DNA from: Protula sp. h YS-2021
Taxonomy: Eukaryota > Annelida > Polychaeta > Sabellida > Serpulidae
Direction: 5' to 3'
DNA: 64,000 bases
Assembly (NCBI GenBank): GCA_949752745.1
Contig: OX457024.1
Location: forward strand, 105,003,190-105,067,189
The notes under the pieces are model-generated. The model ran no database searches and was not told the origin of the DNA. It was given only the letters and a program-made list of their open reading frames with translations. Position 1 is the stretch's first letter. Each line of letters opens with the position of its first letter. Shown here one piece after another: positions 12,977 through 23,100 of the stretch. A program made the position numbers and the translations under genes.

Positions 12977-13929
12977 TTCCGATGTTTTAATATTCTTTGT
13001 TAATATATGCTAAGATAATAACTCATTTTATCTTTAAAACACAGGTTAAACGGATTTGGCTTTACATTTAATTGGTGTTGCTTTGATGAAATCTGTATGC
13101 GTTAGTACTACATTTATCTAACACACCCTTCCGTTGATTAAATACACAGTTGTAGAACTCGGTTTAAATATAATGGGACTATTTTGCAACTAAGTATGGC
13201 GATGGTGAAATGAAATGATCGAATTTTTCTCATTTTTGTTTAGAAACTTGATTATTTTTGTTCAAAATAACGTCTTACCTTGAATATGAGTTGAATACGA
13301 GTAAGCATATTAAATTAATAGTGATCTGACGCATTTGACAGTCAAAGTAACCAGACCTGAGCGCCATTACACCAACAATGCTATAGATTTTTTAAATAAA
13401 AAGCATCGATTCTACCATTTGATGAGTATTAAAACAAATTTTTCTTAACATCTCTGCCCTTCAACAATGACAAAAATTAAATGAAAGACTGTGCATAACT
13501 TACTTCAGTTGAAATGCTTGCGATACATTTTTGGCTTTTGAGATACCCCTGTAGCAAACGATCAATGTTGAAAGACTTTATTTCGCGCAAGCATTTATCG
13601 CTTATGTGTGATTTGACGTTTCGCCACTGTGAGATAACCCGAGGTTACAAACAATATGATATGCTGTATTCATATACGGGGCATTTATCATTACGTGTTA
13701 CTTCAAATTATTTATTTAACCTTGGGGAAAAAGAAGGTGAACTGTCTGTCTAAATACCGTAACGATTGTGTAACGACGTTTGCATGCTTCCTGTGATATT
13801 TTACACCTGATGTTGTAGTTCCAAAATACGTCAGCAAAATGCTTAGGTCTTGTTTTATTAGAGTTTATTGCACATTGTTGCATAGAGAAGATGCTATGTT
13901 TTCCAACTTGTTTGTTTGTTTGATTAATT
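12977..13929. other. Upstream flank of the acetyltransferase gene
   Basis: It would contain the minus-strand promoter and any 5' UTR exons. I could not identify a TATA box or other element with confidence, and no other gene is visible. Confidence 0.3.
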
Positions 13930-14290
13930 TTGGGTGTTGGTGTTGGGCCGGGAGTGGGGGCTAATGTTGGGTTTTGGAGCGACTTCTCACGTCGCCCCTT
14001 TCCTTCCACTCCATGGTAGGTGCTGCAAATTTATTAAATCGCGTGCAGGAAAGGGTGTTCGTGTTGGGATGGGGTGGGGACTAGGGTTGGTTTTTGGAGC
14101 GACTTCTCTCGCCGCCCCGTTCCCTCCATCCCAAGGTAGGTATTGCAAATTCATTAAATCACATGGGGAAAGGATGTTGGTGTTGGGTTGAAGATAAGAG
14201 GGGAGCTAGGGTTGGATTTTGGAGAGAATTCTCTCGCCTTCCTGTTTTCTCCACTCCATCTCAGGTACTGCAAATTTATTAAATCAAGGT
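13930..14290. repeat. Tandem repeat, ~115-bp unit, three copies
   Basis: Three diverged copies share GTGTTGG..GGGGGCTAGGGTTGG, TTTTGGAGCGACTTCTC and GGTAGGTGCTGCAAATTTAT. The third copy is the most degraded. It is G-rich on the plus strand. Confidence 0.85.
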
Positions 14291-14299
14291 AGAAAAAGT

Positions 14300-15883
14300 T
14301 GTTTGGAGGTGCAGGGTGTCGACTAGGGCTGTCGTTTCAGAGGTAGTTATTTTAATTATTTATTCGTCCCGTATTTTTATAAAATGTCACATTAACTAAT
14401 GTTTCCTTTAGTATCTTTACTTTATAAGGGATGTTTAGGTTTAGTTTAGGTTACTGGCATATGCTAAGTAAAACTTTCAAAGTCGAACCCAAGGGACTCT
14501 TGCAGGCATCGCAAACGTTTGATTGCTAAAATTTCAATAGAGATAGGGGGATTTGGAGGGATAAGAGGTATATCAACAAGTTGCTTATAAAATGAATCCC
14601 ATGCAAATAATGTATTCAATCAGACTGAACCATTCATCAGGACGTTTAACTCGCAAATAGGACTAAAATAGCCTGCTAAATGCCTTACTATACTTTTATG
14701 ATTTTACCCTGAAGTTTGCAAGCTTCCTGCACCATTTTTCACCTAATAGACACCATATATCAGAACTTTCCTAGTGCTATATAAGAAAAGATTCTGAACT
14801 GAGAAGTGAAATCTTTTGGTAAAATAAGAACTAAAAAATAAGAACTAAAATTTATGTTCAATACGATGCAGCTATTCACTGCATCGTATGAAGAGGTGTG
14901 AATTAGACTTCCTTGTTTTGAAATGAGATGATTCGAGTTAGGTAAGCAAAACCTGACTGAGAACGGCACTTAGATTAATCGAAAAGAAGAAAACTGGTGC
15001 AAATTTAGAATTGCAAGAAGTTCAGCTTCTGAATCGTGTTTTCCAAGGTAAAAATTTTACATAAAGTTTCATTAGGCACATGGCGTAAAATTTTTACATA
15101 AAGGTTTCATTAGGCACACGGCGCGCATATGAAGTAAGACATAAGATGACTAGCAAAAGGTTTCTGTTTATGCACGAAAAAAGTTTAAATAATCGTCTTA
15201 TGTGTACATACACTTGCTGTAAACGTCCAAAAACGTCGGAAAAATGCTTTAGGTTTTATTACAGCTTACTGTATTTTATTGCACCTAATCGAGAAGATGC
15301 AACTTGAAAAATTCTTCAGATTTACTGAAATGCAGGTACTCACAGGGTGTGGAGCTGGTGAGGGAAGGGGTGGGAAATGAGGTTGGGTAGAGATGGAGGT
15401 CGGCTCAGAGGTAAATATTCACCGCTTATTTTCATGTCTGCAATAAATAAAGGATCCTGTTGGTCTTTACTTTCCAATAGAGGAAGCGAGAGTTTTAAAC
15501 TGAGGTTTTTAGCGCATGCTGAAACTAAACTAAACGAAACTAAACTTTTGATTGCTATAAATGTAAATGAGATGAGGAAGAAGTAATTGGGAATTGTAAG
15601 GATAAGACGTAGTTTTCATTACAATTGATTGCAAGTACTTTTAAAACTATTTTCGCACACAAATAAATAAATGATCTCTCAGATATATCGCCTTTTTAGG
15701 AACGATGTTTCTAAATAAAGCTAAATTGCAACTGACACGAGGGAAGAAGGAGATGGATTTGTAAGGGTAACACGTAATTTTGATTGCAATGGACTGTAAC
15801 TTAACCATTTCAGCAATACTTACGAATTGGTTAGTCTTTATTTAAAATAGTATACCCTTTACCGCAAACTTTAGCACAGAACG
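14300..15883. other. AT-rich intergenic DNA
   Basis: No exon or recognisable element is seen. A small duplication of CATAAAGTTTCATTAGGCAC-like text lies at about 15058-15120. The phrase beginning TTAGGCACACGGCGCGCATA near 15112 has a weak relative at about 38450-38480, suggesting an old dispersed repeat. Confidence 0.4.
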
Positions 15884-16989
15884 AAAGCTAGAGCGGCCAG
15901 TGCACACAAAACATAAGAGTACAGGCTTATATTATACACTTTCAATCGATGCCTACTTAGCTTCTTGTTATTGTAAACACAAACAAATGTCTCCCAGACT
16001 AAACCCATGGCCCGCCCCTCAAAAAAAAACATTCCTTTTTTAATTACCGAAATAAAATATTCATTTCTGCAAACATAACCTTAATTCAGTGTAAAAAAAC
16101 TCAAAATAAACCAAACAGATGGTGGTCACTAAAACCGATATAAATGGACGTCTTTTTTCATCCAAGTCTGGAAGGTGGTCGCTAAAACGGTAACGGTCTG
16201 CACCCTAAGTGTAGTTATAGCCATGATAGACTACCTTGTCTTCGCACATCCCCATCGGCCAAATGGCACTAGGAAGGCATTCTTCATCAGATGACGCAAA
16301 TCGGTGAGAGAGGGGGAGACATTTCGGTGCCAAAATGGTGAGGTGCTCCTCATAACACAAGATATCAGATGACCTACTTTAATAGCAAAAAATGCTTCTG
16401 CAAACAATGCTAATTGATACAAAACAGCTCCTATATATAGAACAACTTGGCAACCTAATCAAATATGCGGCGAAAAAAAATCAATACTAGACCTGCTTAG
16501 ACCTATAATACAACAGCATTGCATGACCTCGTAGATGACGACTTCATCATGCAACACAACTGACACTGACCCCTGACTGAGTGGCATGTTACATAACATG
16601 AGAAGCACACAAAAAGGTCAATTTCAGGCGAAAACAAATAGCAATGGACCGACAGTAATGCTGTTACTGTTTTGAAGCTTTCTGAAGAATGCAGGAACAA
16701 TCGAGAATCTTCTGGAAAACGTTAAAATCCCCAGAGTAGTCAACACCTATCCTTAGATAACAAACAGCCAAAAAATGGGGAGGCGGGGGTGATGAGGGGT
16801 TGTTGACGTTTTGCACTTTATTGATTTTCTATACGAGTTTAATAATGTTTAACAAATCCGTGCGACTTATCCGAGGAATAACTACACCAAATTTGAAGTC
16901 GATCCGACTTTCCGATGTCGAGATATTTTGCTTAACAACAGATTTTTTACCAGTCAAAAGTTGCAACAGTCGTCTGACTGAACCAAGGA

Positions 16990-17960
16990 ATATCCCTGTA
17001 AAATTTTAAGTCGATATAACTTTCCGTTATCGAGATATTATGCATACAAGATCTGCTTCAAAATATATACATTTTACGCGATGACATCATACGCCACATT
17101 TGTTCGCTTTACTCGCGAAAAACATTTAAATTTCTTTCGGAACTACCTAGCAACAATCCCACCAAGTTTCAACTTTCTCTGATGTTCAGCAGCTGAGAAA
17201 TTTCGCACACAAGATTTTTACGTAATGACGTCATACATCTGCCCTAATCACGTGACACGAATAAAAAGTTGACAGAACTGTCTGACTAATCCAACGAATA
17301 TCCATATAAAATTTGAAGTCGATAGAACTTTCCATTATGAAGATATTTTGCACACAAAATCTTGTTCAAAATATATACATATTTTACGTGGTGACGTCAT
17401 AGGCCGCATTCGTTCGTTGTACTCGCAAAAAAATCTACAGAGCCTTTCAGACTAACCAAGCAAACAATCCAACCAAGTTTTAACTTTCTTCGATGCTCAG
17501 CAACTGAGAAATTTTGCACACAAGATTTTTACGTAATGACGTCATACGCCTGCCTCAATCAAGTCACATGCGTCAAAAATTGACAAAACCGTTCAAGGAA
17601 TATTCATACAAAATTTCAAGTCGATAGGACTTTCTGTTATCGAGATATTTTGCACACAAGATCTTGTTCAAAATATATACATATTTTACGTGATGACGAC
17701 TACGTCGCATTCGTCCGTTCTAGTCACGAAAAAAATCTGCAGAGTCTTTCAGATCAATCAAGTAATAATCCCACCAAGTTTCAACTTTCTGTGATGTTCA
17801 GCAGCTGAGAAATTTTGCACACAAAATTTTTACGTAATGACGTCATATGCCTGCCCTAATCATGTGACATGCGTCACAAGTTGATAGAACCTTATCAAAA
17901 AATAAATCGATCAAGTTTGAAGTCGATCCGACGTTTTGTTCTTGAGATATCTTGCACACA
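16990..17960 (+). repeat. ~310-bp core tandem repeat of element copy A, about three units
   Basis: Successive units begin near 17003, 17320 and 17620 with AAGTCGATA.AACTTTCC, then GAGATATTTTGCACACAA, AAAATATATACAT, TGACGTCATA and GTTCAGCAGCTGAGAAATTT. A partial fourth unit runs into the (CA)n tract. Copy B keeps fewer units. Confidence 0.8.
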
Positions 17961-17982
17961 ACACTTTGTTCACAACAGATTG

Positions 17983-18021
17983 ACACACACACACACACAG
18001 ACACACGCACACACACACAGA
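17983..18021. repeat. (CA)n microsatellite in the element 3' end
   Basis: ACAC dinucleotides with GACAC interruptions, directly before the terminal hairpin of copy A. Copy B has a homologous run at about 30938-30982. Confidence 0.9.
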
Positions 18022-18064
18022 ACGTACAAACACTATATATCTCCCCTTGGTAGGGGAGATATAA

Positions 18065-20168
18065 TGATTAGCATAAGCATGTTAAATGTTAAATCACTTG
18101 CTAAGGGGTGAACACGGCAATGTCTTCCGACAAAGTGTACATAGCAGGAGAATACTTTTGTGTTTTTGCCCGCTCACAATGGCAAATATCAAATTTGTTT
18201 TGACTTTTTAGGACCTGCAAATGTATTTTCGAACTCAATATTTGCCTTGTGTTGCATTAGGATAACATATACTTTAAATAGGATGAAACGTTTTTTAATG
18301 ACTGTCGCAAGTATAGAAAACGGTAAGAAGCGGAACATGTCTTACACTGTTCAAATACTCCAACTGCCTGCTCCATCCTCCTCCTGTTCCTCCTTACTCT
18401 CGGCTTTACTCAGTTCCTGCAGTTGAATCTTCAGTGCTGCCTACACAAATTCATCCCGTCGCTGATCTTCCGGGTGCTGCTTTGTGTCTTAGTATCACCA
18501 AACAGTGCTCCGCATTTGGTTGTTGGCAAGAGTCGTTCTAAATCACACTCTTAAGGGTCGGTGTTGCTTAGCCTGAATACGTGGATTCACATTTTTCGAA
18601 TACAAAGCTTCATTGCTGCAACGTTTCAAATATCGACAAACTGATCAATACTTTGCACCCTTTCTACAGTTTTCTAATTATAAAACATAACTCCTCAGGT
18701 TTTATGTGTTTGGTACAAAAAGAAATAAACTACTGCTAATACAGTACTACTAATAAAGTACTTCTCATAAAGTACTGCTAACAAAGTACTTCTTATAAAG
18801 TACTGGTAATATACAATCATTAGTGAAAAAATTACATGCAGATATAAAGTGTTCAAACAGTAAAAAAATTCCAGGTTTATAGCTTACCTCAAACAACTTT
18901 AAATTGATAGAGATTGATAGAAATTTCAGCATAAAGTTGAAATATAACGGACAAAAGTGTACTAATATCGAATGTGACTTTTATGTTAGAGATACTTTTT
19001 TAAAATCACAAACTCCCAAACGCTTAAATCATTGTGATTTTCAGAAGGGTATAGCAACAGAAAGGGTTTTTGCATGACATTTATTGCTGTGTTGCCAAAA
19101 TGTATTGCAAAAAACAAGGTTGGTGATTTAATGTTTAGGATGCTGGATAAAGACAATTAAAAACCAGGTTCAACAGCACTACAAACATTTATTAGGTAGG
19201 CTATAGGTAGTGCAAAATTACATATCCATTCTAAATTAAATGTATTTAAATGCAAAGACGTGTGTGGAATAAAGAACACAATGAACATTTAAATTCCTTG
19301 CTTTTTTCTCTGAACGGATATCAATGGGCGGTATATTGTACTGTAAGTAAGCAAAGCACCGTAGCGTTTCATTTATGTAGAAATTGTTTTCGATTGTTTG
19401 TTATTCAGTTGCAATACAACACATGTGATTTTATCGGAAACCCAATTGTTACCAAAGGCCAAGCCATTGCGAAAAACATGTTGGTACTACAAAACTCCAA
19501 ATCTGCTGTGGCAGATACGTGGCAAAGGGTCTTTTTTCAGCGAAAGTACTCTCATAATGTGGTCCTGTAAGAATTTTACTGAAAAAAGACTGGCACACAA
19601 ACGCGCTCTCTCTGTCTTTCCTTTCTTTCTTTCTTTCTTTCTTTCTTCTTTTCTTTCTTTCTCTCTCTCTATCTCTCTCTGTCTCACTCAAACAGAGTAA
19701 TATCAAGTAAACAAAACAGGTGAATAAAAAGCGAAGTACAGATAATATAATTGTTGCCTAAAATATTCCTTATTACCTGGAGTTGTCCTCAGGTAACACA
19801 CCTATAATACAACTGGGTTAAACGATAAAGACAGGTGAACATCAATAACGGCACGTATAACATTGATCCTCTCCACCTATACATTATATACTGTTAACTG
19901 GAGAGACATAACCAATTTCGTGACGTTCAGAGCACACCGCTGGGAGTTATTGTAAGTGGCTTGTATATTGAATCATTTACAAGTACATTGGTGTGTATAA
20001 TAAACATATAAAATGGATAAAGTCGATAAATAGCAATATAAGGTAAGCCTGTAACTATTTATACAAGTGACGGTGAAATAGTCCAAGTTCTACGAATGCA
20101 TTAATACATACGGATCTGGCTCAAATAATTAATACCTTTGATTAAAAGCACGTGAAATTGTTACAATA
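18065..20168. other. Region upstream of the ankyrin-cGLR gene
   Basis: No other gene is visible. A short repeat of AAAGTACTNCTAATAAAG-like units lies at about 18720-18800, and a pyrimidine-rich (CTTT)n/(CT)n run at 19617-19690. A consensus splice donor (TT|GTAAGT) at 19952 could end a non-coding first exon of the gene starting at 20169, but no paired acceptor is obvious. Confidence 0.35.
19617..19690. repeat. (CTTT)n/(CT)n microsatellite
   Basis: A pyrimidine run of CTTT units grading into CT, about 480 bp upstream of the start codon of the ankyrin-cGLR gene. Confidence 0.9.
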
Positions 20169-23100
20169 ATGGCTCCAAGACATAACCAGGGGAAGTTCTT
20201 GATTTATTGTTCAATAAATATTGCTATTGCAGAAGAAGAAACTTACATCGTAAAAAAAATATGCAAAGTGCCAAATATTAACCCAAACGTTACGTATGAA
20301 AATGGCTTATCACTGTTACATCTTGCTGTGGGCAGAAACAACGCCGAAATTCTGGATAACATTTTAATGATCCCATATATTGATTGCAATATTTCCCATA
20401 ATGAAACAGGATTTACACCTTTACATTTTGCGGCTTATGAAGATAATATTAAAATGCTATCTAAGCTCTGTACGTTTCCTGGCATTGATATTGATAAACC
20501 AGTTAAAAACATGGGCTCAACTGCCTTGCATATAGCATCAATCGCAGGACACATTGAAATAATTGATGCACTGAGGGAATACAACGCTGATCCGAACATC
20601 CGCGACGCAAATGAACAAACATCACTTATGCTTGCTGTGGAAAAGCAACTCGAAATGGATGGAGAATGCACAGAGCACTTTCTACAGAACATTTTGACAC
20701 GTGGCATGGCAAGAAGGAAAAAACAGTTTGCAATAGATTCTCTCTTACGGTTTCCAAACATTGACTGCAATTTATATGACCAAAACGGGTACACTATTTT
20801 ACACCATGCCTCGTACTCAAACAATTTACGTCTTGTCACAAATCTCTGTAGCATTACGAGCGTTGATGTGAATAAACAATCACGTGAGGAGAAAGCTACT
20901 GCGTTGCACATAGCTGGGGAAAAGGGATTTCCGCATGTTGTGACAGTTCTTCACACACATAATGCAGATCCCAACACCAGCGACACATACGGCCGCACAC
21001 CTCTAATGAATGCAATATTAAAAAAGAACTTCGGCGTTTCACTTCTTATTTTGCACTTATATACTAAAAAATCTGTTTTTGATACAGATCAGATACTATT
21101 AGATCCAAATAGACAGGACAATAGCGGCAATACGGCGCTTCATTATAGCGTTGCATTAAATCATGCCGCAGTGGTACACGCATTACTCGAGATGCCAAAT
21201 ATCAATCCCAATATACAAGACAAGAAAGGCTTAACAGCGATTCATCTCGCAATCAGTAATGCTATTGCAGACATTAAAGAAAACGCAGCATCCTTTCAAG
21301 AGCACTCGCAAACGGATACAAACCAAAAAGATCGATGCTGTGTAATGGGACTAAATATATTATATGATCTACTTAAAATACCGATAATTAATCCAAATAT
21401 ACAAGACCACAACGGATTAACTGCTCTTCACTTTGCTATTTTTAACAAAGGCATGGCACAATTGTTATTTCCAATACCTAACTTGGATGCCAATAAACAA
21501 GACGCTGTGGGGAACACAGCGCTACATTTGGCTGTTAGCTGGCATCTCACTGATGTCTCACAATCTTTGCTTGCGCTTCCCTCTGTCGATCCAAATAAAC
21601 AAAATTATGACGGCGATACGGCGCTTCATTTAGCTGTAACAAACAGCCATGTAGACATTGTCCAGTCACTGGTTGTGTGTTCAGTCATTGATCCAAATAT
21701 ACAGAACAACAAAGGATGTGTGCCACTTCATATTGCTGTACACAAAAATGCCAAAGACATTATACACTCTTTGTTGAATATGTTAAATATCGACGCCAAC
21801 AGACAAGACTTGTTTGGATTTACAGCGCTGCACCTTTCAGTTTTAAGTAAACAAGAAGATATTACATATGCCTTACTGAGAATATCCGGCATCGATACAA
21901 ACAGGCAAACCTTCGACGGCAACACGGTACTTCACTTAGCGATAACTGACGTGTGCCTTGTACAGGCTTTACTTAGCAATAAAAGGACCAATCCAAATTT
22001 AAAAGACAGAAAAAATGGGTATACACCATTGATGTTAGCTGTAAAGTTAGGCATCGAAGAAGTTGTGAATTCATTGGTTAAATATCCAAAGCTTGAACCT
22101 AATATTGAAACACCACAATGCCATACCGCGCTTTACTATGCGGTAAAATCTGGAAATGTGAATATTGTTACCGCACTGTTATCACTGCCAAAAGTGGTAG
22201 CTCATATTCAAGAAAGTAATTACAGCAATGTTTTGTATAATTGCACGGAAGCTGTTCAGACTCTCAAGATTATCCGCCAAAACCGAAATCAAGTAAAAGA
22301 ATGGTCCTATATATCCGTTGCCGGTAGGAGAGGTCATACTGCTATATGTCAAATGCTATTACGTATATCAAAACCCAGCAACATAGACGAAGCATTAGTT
22401 TCTACATCTCTTAGGCCATCACAGTTTTGCGGATTGCAACAAATGAGATTGTATAGAGTGATGCTTTCAAACAAAGCGTTTGTATATACGGACATACTCA
22501 TTGCTTTTCTTGTCTTTGCACAAAATAACATCGTCGCTTGTAAGTTATTCCTTAGTCAAAGAAAACCCAAATCGCTGCCAGTACTTGGAATGGCATTGTA
22601 CGGTGCCAGAGAATCGGGGGATTCTGAAAAACTGGAGCTCGTTTTTAACTACATAACACAACATGGGGTAACCTCTCCATTAAATTTAGGATTTCCGCAA
22701 GTTCCAATACTACATTTTCTCCTGAAGCAAGTACTTTTGGAGCACATTAGCCAACGAGAGCTATTAGTAGGCAAGTCTCGAATCGACGATGAACATAGCT
22801 CTTATTTAAACGATATTCTTGAGCCTGTCGATCCCCGTGGCTGTATGAAATCAGATCTTATACATGACTTATTATTAAGATCGATCAATCAAAGGCATAG
22901 GGGAAAATTTCTAACGTCTTTAGTGCACATGCTGAACGAAAAAGACAGCTTGGAAGAAATGATTAAACTTTATTCTTATTTGCTCGATATTCCTTTACAG
23001 CCTTGTTTGCATCAGCTGGTGAGACGAAGGGATACATACGGTCAAACTGCTCTACATCTGGCCATAGAATTGGGAATACATTCTCATATTAATACACTAA

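Larger units (their letters stand above)
15884..18064 (+). mobile_element. Dispersed element, copy A, with core repeats, (CA)n and terminal hairpin
   Basis: This block starts at GCTAGAGCGGCCAGTGC and recurs at 29289-31026 (copy B) in the same orientation and order. Its right part consists of ~310-bp core repeats, then a (CA)n run, then the hairpin ATCTCCCC-TTGGTA-GGGGAGAT followed by ATAAT. No transposase-like coding is present. Core tandem repeats, a microsatellite and a terminal palindrome recall the bivalve 'pearl'/HINE-type Helitron-like nonautonomous elements; that assignment is an inference. The left portion may be a separate repeat that became joined to it. Confidence 0.65.

Noticed and set aside
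20435..20911. 158-codon minus-strand frame, and others opposite the ankyrin gene
   Set aside because: They are shadows of the long plus-strand coding frame; their composition mirrors reverse-complemented ankyrin codons.
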